Assembly: GCA_902592285.1 (NCBI GenBank)
Contig: CACJED010000010.1
Coordinates: forward strand, 1 to 34,634
Length of the DNA stretch: 34,634 nucleotides
Reading direction: 5' to 3'
From: an uncultured Pelagibacteraceae bacterium
Lineage (GTDB): Bacteria > Pseudomonadota > Alphaproteobacteria > Pelagibacterales > Pelagibacteraceae
Below the pieces are notes generated by a model. That model was not told the DNA's origin. It saw only the letters and a list, made by a program, of their open reading frames with translations, and made no database searches. Of the stretch, positions 1 to 8,406 are shown piece by piece. Within the stretch, counting starts at the first letter, position 1; every line of letters begins with the position of its first letter. The position numbers and the translations under genes were made by a program.

Positions 1-259
1 GTGGATCTTTTTTTTCACTTATATTTGGCCAGAATTCAGAATATTGTTTATTGATTTCCAACCATTTTTCGCTCCCTGGTTCAGTATCAGCAGTGATTGC
101 ATCAACTGGACATTCAGGTTCACAAACGCCACAATCTATACACTCATCCGGTTTAATTACAAGCATATTTTTACCTTCATAAAAACAATCTACTGGACAT
201 ACTTCAACGCAATCCATTAGTTTACATTTAATACATTTGTCATTTACAACATAAGTCAT
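1..259 (-). CDS. fdxA: Ferredoxin, 7Fe/4Fe-4S FdxA-type (C-terminus cut by window start)
   Basis: Manual reverse-strand translation from ATG at 257-259: [86 protein letters not shown]; two cysteine clusters typical of FdxA. Not in the ORF track because it lacks a stop inside the window. Confidence 0.93.
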   Translation of the reverse strand, partial: MTYVVNDKCIKCKLMDCVEVCPVDCFYEGKNMLVIKPDECIDCGVCEPECPVDAITADTEPGSEKWLEINKQYSEFWPNISEKKDP

Positions 260-672
260 TTTAAATTTTCTTTTTTAATTTCCTCTTTAATATCTCCCAT
301 GATTTTACTGTCAATATAAAGAAGTCCCGCAAGTCTTCGCATTAAATTTGTTTCATAGATGTCAGCATCTTTATTAGAGTAAATTATTCTCCAAAGCGAT
401 TTTATAATCTTAATTTTATCTTCTTCTTCAAGATTTTTAATCTCTTTAGTAAACTCTAATATTTGATTTGCGTCTTCTTCACATTGTTTTGCTTTAGTAA
501 TTAAAGACAGCAAATTAGTCTTATTTGCACCGAGACTTAATAATGTTTTTTTAACAATTTCCTCTTCTTCTTTAGAATAATTTTCATCTATTTTTGCAGC
601 ATAAATAAGTAATGCACCAATTTTTACAAAATTGGTCTCAAGATTATTCTTATCTTTTTTATTAAAAAACAT
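256..672 (-). CDS. TerB-like (tellurite resistance TerB family) helical protein
   Basis: 138-aa ORF; N-terminal [25 protein letters not shown] resembles the TerB/DjlA-N fold; stop overlaps the fdxA start by 4 nt (ATGA). Confidence 0.65.
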   Translation of the reverse strand: MFFNKKDKNNLETNFVKIGALLIYAAKIDENYSKEEEEIVKKTLLSLGANKTNLLSLITKAKQCEEDANQILEFTKEIKNLEEEDKIKIIKSLWRIIYSNKDADIYETNLMRRLAGLLYIDSKIMGDIKEEIKKENLK

Positions 673-675
673 TTT

Positions 676-3156
676 TTAACTAAGATTTAAATTTTTTAAC
701 ACGCCAAAAGGGTTTTCTTTATTGAGCTTTTTATCAAATGATTTCCTAATATTTCTTTTTGGAGTATATTTAAAAAATATATCCTCATTTTTTTTTATAA
801 TTTTATAGTTCATTTTTTGGATTAATATTTTGAAATTTTCTTTATTACATCCCAAAAGATTAAGCATTTCTGGAGTTAACTTAATTTCTTTATTTTCTTC
901 AGATCCAGAATTAATTATCTGCATGAATAATCTCTCTAAAATATCAATCCTCACAAAAAAATTATCAAATTTTTCAAAACCGCAGAGCAACATAAAGTTT
1001 TTGTTTTTATTATTTTTGTCATCTATAAAATTTAAGCCAAATGTAGGAGGCTTAAGTTTAAAGTACTTTTGATGATAATTTTTCCATAATAAAGTTCTAA
1101 TTGTTACAGGTTCAGGTTTAATTAATTTATGTAAAAAAATATGGTATCTACCAAATTTGACACCTAGTTCTCTTAAAACTTTTCTTTCATTTTGACCTAA
1201 ATTTTTTAAATATTCATAAACATTTTCTCTTTTTAGAACACCATTATTTTCATAAAGTTGATACGCTAAAGCATTTATTGAAGAGTTTTTATCTTTGAGA
1301 TTTTTTAAATCAATTAAACTTTGTAAAACAGTATTTATTTTGTTTTTTATCCATTTTTTAATAAACAAACTTAATTTATTTTTTTGATCATGTTCGAGTA
1401 TATCGTCTACAATTAGATTTATATTTGGACTTAAGTAATCATTTCCTGACACTAGTTTTGCTATCGCAAATTTATTCCAATATATTTTAAAATCATCTTT
1501 AAGTTCGATTAAACCTGTATCAATAATATTTTGGATTCTTTTTTCTAATTCTGGCCCAATAGTTTGACGTGCAGCTTTTTTTAGAGATTTGATATCTGTT
1601 TCTAATGCTCCTTTTTTAAGATCTAATTCTAATTTAAGGCCATTGATTTTTCCTATAAATTGATCATCAATTTTAACATCATTATTTTCTGTTATTTGAG
1701 TTTTAAATTCCATATCTTGTTTTAAGCCCCTCGCAAGAATACTAGCTCTCTTATCAATAAAAGTTTTTGTAAGCTCTTCATGAAGTCTATCCGAAAGTCT
1801 ATCCTCTAGTAGTTTTGTTTTTTCAATCCAATATTCCTGATTTTCAATCCAATTATTTTTATTTGAAACATATGACCAAGTTCTGACATTTGCAATTCTA
1901 TTCGATAAAGAATCAACATTTCCATCTAATTTGTCTAATTTCATAAGCTGTATTCTCATAAAATCATTGGGAATTTTTCCCGTTTTACTAGATAGAAACT
2001 TAAATACATTTTCAATAACCTCGTAATGATTTCCATAAGTTTTTTTAACAAAATCTGGTATCTGACAACATTCCCAAAGTAAATTAAGAGTTTTATTATC
2101 AAAATGAATATTTTCGAAATTTTTGTCTCTCAAAAAATATTTTAAAGCCTTCTCATCCTCACATTCATTTATTTTTCTTAACCATTCTTTTTGGGGTTTT
2201 TCTTCTAATGATTTTATTAAACTATAAGGATTATTAAAATTTAGATTAGAATTTCGCCAAAATAAAGTTCTGATTTCTTCAAATTTATGATTTTCTAATA
2301 GATCAACTTCTTCAGGATTTATTTCTTTACATTCTCCAGTGATTCCAAAACTACCATTGTTTAAATATCTTCCTGCCCGGCCTGCAATTTGTCCTATTTC
2401 TGATAAATTCAGTTTTCTAAGTTTTTTTCCATCAAATTTTTTTAAATTTGAAAAATAAATATAATCTAAATCCATATTTATGCCCATTCCTATAGCGTCT
2501 GTTGCAACTAAAAAATCTACATCACCTGATTGATATAACTCTACTTGTGCATTCCTAGTTTTTGGACTAAGAGAGCCCATTACAATCGCTGCACCACCTT
2601 TCTGTCTTCTAATCAATTCTGCAATCGCGTATACTTCTTCAGCGGAAAAAGCAATTATTGCAGTTTTTCTGTTTATTCTTGAAATTTTTTTATGACCTAT
2701 ATATGTGAGCTTTGATAATCTTTCTCTATCAATAAACTCAACATCATCATGCAATTTAGTAATAATCTTTTTAATTGTATTTGATCCCATTAACATTGTT
2801 AATTTGCTACCTCTCATGTTTAGCAAGCGATCAGTAAAAATATGTCCGCGTTCGTGATCTGCACACATTTGTATTTCATCAACACCCACAAATTCTAAAT
2901 CTTTGTTAATTGGCATTGATTCAACAGTGCATAAAAAATACTTTGCATTAGATGGTATTATTTTTTCTTCACCTGTAATTAAAGCAACTTTATCTATACT
3001 AATTTTCTTTATAACCTTGTCATATACTTCTCTAGCTAACAATCTAAGGGGAAAACCTATCATCCCAGTTTCAAATGAGAGCATAGTATCAATTGCTAAA
3101 TGTGTTTTCCCAGTATTTGTTGGTCCAAGAACAGCAGTAATTTTATTTTTTGTCAT
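676..3156 (-). CDS. SUV3-like DEAD/DEAH-box RNA helicase (alphaproteobacterial type)
   Basis: 826 aa; Walker A GPTNTGKTHLA, VDEIQMCADHERGH, GSLSPKTRNAQ, LVATDAIGMGINMDLD, QIAGRAGRY helicase motifs. Confidence 0.9.
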   Translation of the reverse strand: MTKNKITAVLGPTNTGKTHLAIDTMLSFETGMIGFPLRLLAREVYDKVIKKISIDKVALITGEEKIIPSNAKYFLCTVESMPINKDLEFVGVDEIQMCADHERGHIFTDRLLNMRGSKLTMLMGSNTIKKIITKLHDDVEFIDRERLSKLTYIGHKKISRINRKTAIIAFSAEEVYAIAELIRRQKGGAAIVMGSLSPKTRNAQVELYQSGDVDFLVATDAIGMGINMDLDYIYFSNLKKFDGKKLRKLNLSEIGQIAGRAGRYLNNGSFGITGECKEINPEEVDLLENHKFEEIRTLFWRNSNLNFNNPYSLIKSLEEKPQKEWLRKINECEDEKALKYFLRDKNFENIHFDNKTLNLLWECCQIPDFVKKTYGNHYEVIENVFKFLSSKTGKIPNDFMRIQLMKLDKLDGNVDSLSNRIANVRTWSYVSNKNNWIENQEYWIEKTKLLEDRLSDRLHEELTKTFIDKRASILARGLKQDMEFKTQITENNDVKIDDQFIGKINGLKLELDLKKGALETDIKSLKKAARQTIGPELEKRIQNIIDTGLIELKDDFKIYWNKFAIAKLVSGNDYLSPNINLIVDDILEHDQKNKLSLFIKKWIKNKINTVLQSLIDLKNLKDKNSSINALAYQLYENNGVLKRENVYEYLKNLGQNERKVLRELGVKFGRYHIFLHKLIKPEPVTIRTLLWKNYHQKYFKLKPPTFGLNFIDDKNNKNKNFMLLCGFEKFDNFFVRIDILERLFMQIINSGSEENKEIKLTPEMLNLLGCNKENFKILIQKMNYKIIKKNEDIFFKYTPKRNIRKSFDKKLNKENPFGVLKNLNLS

Positions 3157-3286
3157 ATCTACTCTTGGTATATTTTTTTACAAACCTACAAGATATTGTT
3201 GGTACTAAAGAACAAAGATAGACTAAAACATGTCCGAATCATAGGTACAAATGTTCTCATAATTATAATTGAATTTAAAGATTTGT

Positions 3287-3712
3287 CTAACCACCCGGCC
3301 CTAAATCAGATGGCTTTACTTTTAAAATTTTCCAAACTCCTGATGCAGATGTGATTATTTTATTATTACATCGCAATTCACAAAATAAAAAAACAAGAGT
3401 TTTTGTTTTTTTAAGAATCTTTACATAACCTGTAATCTCATCACCTTTTTTTGATGTGCCAATAAATTTAAGATCTAGAGATATTGTAACACAAGGTGCA
3501 TTTTCAGCAGCCCTATGTGCAGCCGTTCCTGCTCCAGCATCTATTAAAGCTGATAAATATCCTCCATGAGTTATTTCTGCTGCATTCAAGTGATTTTCAT
3601 TTATAATTGATTTAAACTCATATTCATTTTCAGAGATATTTCTAAATAAAACACCTCCATTATGTTTCATAAAGCCTGGCTTAATACTTATTTGCTCAAA
3701 TTTTTCAGACAT
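3287..3712 (-). CDS. PaaI-family hotdog-fold thioesterase
   Basis: 141 aa; NHLNAAEITHGGYLSALIDAGAGTAAHRA (HGG-x-D hotdog motif), VTISLDLKFIGTSKKGDEI. Confidence 0.85.
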   Translation of the reverse strand: MSEKFEQISIKPGFMKHNGGVLFRNISENEYEFKSIINENHLNAAEITHGGYLSALIDAGAGTAAHRAAENAPCVTISLDLKFIGTSKKGDEITGYVKILKKTKTLVFLFCELRCNNKIITSASGVWKILKVKPSDLGPGG

Positions 3713-3719
3713 AATTTTT

Positions 3720-3818
3720 TTATAGTATAATTGTTAAAATTAACAAAATGATAAAAATTATTAAGAAAAAATATATTACAGACATTTGTAGAGAGCTTTT
3801 GATCAACCATTTAAACAT
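3720..3818 (-). CDS. Candidate small single-TM membrane peptide (32 aa)
   Basis: Manual translation: MFKWLIKSSLQMSVIYFFLIIFIILLILTIIL*, exactly 33 codons; AAGGA-like RBS a few nt before the ATG; stop lies 7 nt upstream of the thioesterase start on the same strand. Below the ORF-track length cutoff. Confidence 0.45.
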   Translation of the reverse strand: MFKWLIKSSLQMSVIYFFLIIFIILLILTIIL

Positions 3819-3833
3819 AAAAATCCTTATTAA

Positions 3834-3910
3834 TGGCGCGCCTGCTAGGAGTCGAACCCAGAACCTCCTGGTCCGTAGCCAAGCGCTCTATCCAGTTGAG
3901 CTACAGGCGC
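3834..3910 (-). tRNA. tRNA-Arg (anticodon ACG)
   Basis: Reverse complement folds as a cloverleaf: GCGCCTG/CAGGCGC acceptor, anticodon stem CTTGG/CCAGG with loop CTACGGA, T-loop TTCGACT, encoded 3' CCA. Confidence 0.97.
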
Positions 3911-3980
3911 ATTTATAATTTTATTTGATTATAGTATATCATTTTTTAGTGTATTTTAATGATAAGACAAATTTTAATTT

Positions 3981-5156
3981 ATGAATAATGAACTAAATGA
4001 AGTATTTATTGTAAATGCTATAAGAACACCAATTGGTACTTACCAAGGGTCATTAAAAAACATAAAAGCTGATCAACTTGGATCTATGGTTATAAGCGAA
4101 GTTTTACAGAAAACTAGATTTACAAAAGATGAAATTGACGAGGTAATTATGGGTCAAGTGTTAACTTCAGGAGCTGGACAGAACCCAGCGAGGCAGGCTG
4201 CTGTGAATTCTGGAATTCCAATTACAAAACCCGCACATATAGTTAACCAAGTTTGTGGATCTGGACTCAGAGCAGTAATTTCAGGATATCAATCAATTAA
4301 GTTAGGAGAGTCAATCAGTGTAATTTCTGGAGGTCAAGAAAATATGTCAATAGCTCCACACTCAATTTTTTATCGTGATGAAAAAAAAATTTTAGAGGAA
4401 AAATTATTAGATACAATGATTAATGATGGATTGATCGATGCATTTAACAATTATCACATGGGCATAACAGCAGAAAATATTGCAAAAAAATTTAAAATAT
4501 CAAGACAAGAACAAGATATATTTGCTCTAAATTCTCAAAAAAAAACAGAGCTTGCAATAATTAATAATAAATTCGATGATGAATTAATCAAAATAAATCA
4601 TGAAAGTAATATTTTATCCAAAGATGAGCACCCAAGAATAGGTTTGCAAATTTCTGATCTAGAAAAATTAAAACCCGTATTTCAAAATAACGGAACAGTT
4701 ACGCCTGGAAATTCCTCTGGAATAAATGATGGTGCTGCAGCATTATTGTTGACCTCTGGAATGGAAGTAAAAAAAAAATCTATTGAGCCATTAGCAAAAA
4801 TAGTTTCATGGGCCTCAGTTGGAGTAGATCCATCCTTAATGGGTCTAGGACCAATCGAAGCTGTAAGAAAAGCAGCTAAAAAAGCAAACTGGAATTTGAA
4901 TGAAATTGATTTATTTGAAATTAATGAGGCTTTTGCAGCTCAAGCAATAGCAGTGATACGAGAACTTAATATTGATGAAAATAAAATAAATGTCAATGGT
5001 GGAGCAATTGCACTTGGTCATCCAATAGGTGCTTCTGGAGCTAGAATACTAGTAACCTTGATACATGAAATGAAAAGACAAAAAAAAAACAAAGGGTGTG
5101 CCACACTCTGCATAGGTGGTGGAATGGGTATAGCCGTGTGTGTTGAAAGAAATTAG
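3981..5156 (+). CDS. Acetyl-CoA C-acetyltransferase (thiolase)
   Basis: 391 aa; NQVCGSGLRAV active-site Cys, NEAFAAQ, NGGAIALGHPIGASGAR, CIGGGMG signatures. Confidence 0.93.
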   Translation: MNNELNEVFIVNAIRTPIGTYQGSLKNIKADQLGSMVISEVLQKTRFTKDEIDEVIMGQVLTSGAGQNPARQAAVNSGIPITKPAHIVNQVCGSGLRAVISGYQSIKLGESISVISGGQENMSIAPHSIFYRDEKKILEEKLLDTMINDGLIDAFNNYHMGITAENIAKKFKISRQEQDIFALNSQKKTELAIINNKFDDELIKINHESNILSKDEHPRIGLQISDLEKLKPVFQNNGTVTPGNSSGINDGAAALLLTSGMEVKKKSIEPLAKIVSWASVGVDPSLMGLGPIEAVRKAAKKANWNLNEIDLFEINEAFAAQAIAVIRELNIDENKINVNGGAIALGHPIGASGARILVTLIHEMKRQKKNKGCATLCIGGGMGIAVCVERN

Positions 5157-5269
5157 GAGTTAATTTTTCCATATTTCTGGTCTAATAAAATTTTCTGTAT
5201 CCATAATTTAGCATCTGTGTAAGTGCTAATTTTTGGTTGGATAAGTGTTTTTAATAACTTTTTAATCAT
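5153..5269 (-). CDS. Candidate small ORF of unknown function (38 aa)
   Basis: Manual translation: MIKKLLKTLIQPKISTYTDAKLWIQKILLDQKYGKINS*; fills most of the thiolase-aceE gap and overlaps the thiolase stop by 4 nt. No ORF-track entry (too short). Confidence 0.3.
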   Translation of the reverse strand: MIKKLLKTLIQPKISTYTDAKLWIQKILLDQKYGKINS

Positions 5270-5367
5270 TTCTGATGTATGTATTTAAAGAGTGTCAAAA
5301 AATTGAACTAAATGTGTTAAAATTTGCAATTAACATCATTTTTATAGTGTATAAAACATAAAAAATA

Positions 5368-8300
5368 ATGACTAAAAAATTATTAGTTCCTGACATTGGT
5401 GATTTCGAAAATGTTGAAGTAATAGAACTACTTGTTAAAGAAGGACAAGAGATTAAACAAAACGATCCAGTTGTTACAATAGAAAGTGATAAGTCAAGTG
5501 TCGAAATACCATCCACATTTTCAGGAAAAATAGATTCTATTTTAGTAAAAGTTGGAGATAAAGTTTCCAAAGGAGATTTGCTTCTTGAAATAACTAGTTC
5601 TACGCAGGCAACTCAATCATTACAAGATGTGCCAAAAAAAACTGAAAATTTAATTCAAGAGGCTGAAAATTCTTTGAAAAAAATTAAAGAAAAAAAAATT
5701 GTAATTCAAAATATTAAAAAAGAAAAACCAGAATTAATTCAAGTTACAAATGAAGGTGATATTGATCCTTTGGAAACAAATGAATGGCTAGAATCTCTTT
5801 CAGAAGTTATAGAAAAAGATGGTAATCAGAGAGCTCACTATTTGATAAAAGAATTAATTAATAAAGCTTATATGGAAGGAGCTAATATTCCATATACACA
5901 AAATACTCCATATATAAACACTATCCCAGTAAATGAAGAAAAAAAATCAAATGGTGATCAAAATATTGAGAGGAGAATCAGATCATTAATAAGATGGAAT
6001 GCTGCGGCGATGGTAGTAAGAGCAAATAAGAAATTTCCTGAACTTGGAGGTCATATAGGAACATTTGCATCTGCGGCTACTCTTTATGATGTTGGAATGA
6101 ATCATTTTTGGAGAGCAAAAAATAATAAGTTCGGAGGTGATTTAATTTATTTTCAAGGCCATAGTGCACCTGGCATGTATGCTAGAGCTTTCTTAGAAGG
6201 TCGATTAAATGAAAAGCAATTAGATAGTTTTAGACAAGAGGTTAATCCGGGCGGCTTGTCTTCTTACCCACATCCATGGTTAATGCCAAAATTTTGGCAA
6301 TTTCCAACAGTGTCTATGGGTTTAGGCCCAATGTTAGCGATCTATCAAGCAAGATATATGAAGTATTTAATTAATAGAGGTTTAATTAAAGATGAAGGTA
6401 GAAAAGTTTGGGCTTTTTTAGGAGATGGAGAAATGGATGAGCCAGAATCTTTAGGTGCTATTGGTTTAGCAGCAAGAGAAAAATTAGATAATTTAATATT
6501 TGTTGTGAATTGCAATCTTCAAAGATTGGATGGACCTGTTCGAGGTAATGGAAAAATTATTCAAGAGTTAGAGGGAATTTTTAGAGGGGCAGGATGGAAT
6601 GTTATTAAGGTCATTTGGGGTTCATATTGGGATCCATTATTAGCAAATGATAAAACAGGTCATTTAGTAAAAACGATGAACGAGACTGTTGATGGTGAGT
6701 ACCAAGCAATGAAAGCAAGAGACGGCGCCTATGTAAGAGAAAAATTTTTCGGTAAATACCCAGAGACTAAAGATTTAGTTTCAAGTCTATCTGATAAAGA
6801 TATTTGGAGATTAAACAGAGGGGGGCATGATCCTCATAAAGTTTTTGCAGCCTACGACAAAGCGTCAAAAAATATTGGAAGTCCTACGGTTGTAATTGCA
6901 AAAACAATTAAAGGCTATGGAATGGGCAAGAGCGGAGAAAGTGTTAACACTACACACCAAACTAAAAAATTAGATATAGATGATTTAATGTATTACAGAG
7001 ATAGATTTGATGTGCCTCTTACAGATCAACAGGTAAAAAACATAGAATATTATAAACCAGATCAAAATTCTCAAGAAATAAAGTACCTTAAAGAAAGAAG
7101 ACTTCAATTAGGTGGATTCATTCCAGAGAGAACCACCTACGCAAAACCAATTAAAGCTCCACCAAAAGATATCTTTGATAACATGAAAGAGTCTACAGGC
7201 ATAAAAGAAATGTCCACTACAATGGCTTTAGTTCGAATGCTTACGAACCTTTTAAGAGATAAGAATGTTGCTCCAAGATTGGTACCAATTATTCCTGATG
7301 AGGCTAGAACTTTTGGCATGGAAGGTTTCTTTCAAAAAATTGGTATTTATGCTCATGAGGGACAGAAATATGAGCCTGAAGACTCTGCGCAATTAAGCTC
7401 GTATAGAGAAGATAAAAGCGGACAAGTTTTGGAGGAAGGAATTAATGAGGCTGGCGCAATGTCTTCTTGGATTGCAGCGGGAACTTCTTATACAAATCAT
7501 GATATTGAGATGATACCTATTTATCTTTTTTACTCGATGTTTGGTTTTCAAAGAATAGGAGATTTTGCATGGGCGGGTGCAGATAGTCAGTCTAGAGGAT
7601 TTTTGATTGGTGCAACAGCTGGTAGAACAACTTTAGCAGGAGAGGGTCTACAGCACCAAGATGGTCATAGTCATCTTATGGCTTCAACTATTCCCAACTG
7701 TGTATCATATGATCCTACATTTCATTATGAATTAGCAGTTATTTTTAGACATGGATTAAAAAGGATGCATGAAAAAAAAGAGAATATTTTCTTCTACATT
7801 ACAACTATGAACGAAAATTATCCTCATCCAGCTATGCCTAAAGATAGATCTTGTGAAGAAGGGATCTTAAAAGGTATGTATAAAATAAAAGAATTTAATA
7901 AATACAAAAAAACTAAAATTCAATTTTTGGGATCAGGCACAATTTTAAGAGAAATGATTGCAGGTGCCGAAATATTACAAAAAGAATATCAAATAGATAG
8001 TGAAATTTGGAGCGTAACAAGTTTTAATGAGTTAAGAAGGGATGGGCTAGAAGTAGAAAGATATAATCTTTTAAATCCAGACAAGGAACCAAAGAAGTCT
8101 TATGTTGAAAATTGTTTGGGCAAAACGGAGGGACCTATTTTAGCTGCCTCAGATTACATGAGAATGAATTCAGATCAAATTAGACCTTATGTTAATAAAA
8201 GTTTTTACTCACTAGGAACAGATGGCTTTGGACGAAGTGACACTAGAAAAAATTTAAGAAATTTTTTTGAAGTTGACAAAGAGCATGTTGTTACCTACGG

Positions 8301-8406
8301 ATTAAGTGTATTAGCTAAAGAACAGCTAATAGCATCCAAGCACGCTAGAGAGGCAATCAAAAAATACAAAATAGATATTAATAAACCAATGCCAACAAAA
8401 TTATAA
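5368..8406 (+). CDS. aceE: Pyruvate dehydrogenase E1 component, homodimeric AceE type, with N-terminal lipoyl domain
   Basis: 1012 aa. Residues ~1-77 are a lipoyl domain (TIESDKSSVEIPS, lipoyl Lys42); the AceE body starts ~residue 130 (IDPLETNEWLESL...RRIRSLIRWNAAAMVVRAN...GHSAPGMYARAFLEGRL...GDGEMDEPESLGA...NCNLQRLDGPVRGNGK). Confidence 0.95.
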   Translation: MTKKLLVPDIGDFENVEVIELLVKEGQEIKQNDPVVTIESDKSSVEIPSTFSGKIDSILVKVGDKVSKGDLLLEITSSTQATQSLQDVPKKTENLIQEAENSLKKIKEKKIVIQNIKKEKPELIQVTNEGDIDPLETNEWLESLSEVIEKDGNQRAHYLIKELINKAYMEGANIPYTQNTPYINTIPVNEEKKSNGDQNIERRIRSLIRWNAAAMVVRANKKFPELGGHIGTFASAATLYDVGMNHFWRAKNNKFGGDLIYFQGHSAPGMYARAFLEGRLNEKQLDSFRQEVNPGGLSSYPHPWLMPKFWQFPTVSMGLGPMLAIYQARYMKYLINRGLIKDEGRKVWAFLGDGEMDEPESLGAIGLAAREKLDNLIFVVNCNLQRLDGPVRGNGKIIQELEGIFRGAGWNVIKVIWGSYWDPLLANDKTGHLVKTMNETVDGEYQAMKARDGAYVREKFFGKYPETKDLVSSLSDKDIWRLNRGGHDPHKVFAAYDKASKNIGSPTVVIAKTIKGYGMGKSGESVNTTHQTKKLDIDDLMYYRDRFDVPLTDQQVKNIEYYKPDQNSQEIKYLKERRLQLGGFIPERTTYAKPIKAPPKDIFDNMKESTGIKEMSTTMALVRMLTNLLRDKNVAPRLVPIIPDEARTFGMEGFFQKIGIYAHEGQKYEPEDSAQLSSYREDKSGQVLEEGINEAGAMSSWIAAGTSYTNHDIEMIPIYLFYSMFGFQRIGDFAWAGADSQSRGFLIGATAGRTTLAGEGLQHQDGHSHLMASTIPNCVSYDPTFHYELAVIFRHGLKRMHEKKENIFFYITTMNENYPHPAMPKDRSCEEGILKGMYKIKEFNKYKKTKIQFLGSGTILREMIAGAEILQKEYQIDSEIWSVTSFNELRRDGLEVERYNLLNPDKEPKKSYVENCLGKTEGPILAASDYMRMNSDQIRPYVNKSFYSLGTDGFGRSDTRKNLRNFFEVDKEHVVTYGLSVLAKEQLIASKHAREAIKKYKIDINKPMPTKL

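Noticed and set aside
3167-3250. Tiny minus-strand ORF MRTFVPMIRTCFSLSLFFSTNNIL between thioesterase and helicase
   Set aside because: 24 aa with no clear RBS or family resemblance; cannot be distinguished from chance.
830-3354. Plus-strand ORFs 830..1072, 2903..3208 and 3100..3354
   Set aside because: Antisense to the helicase, or spanning the helicase-thioesterase gap; no recognizable protein character.
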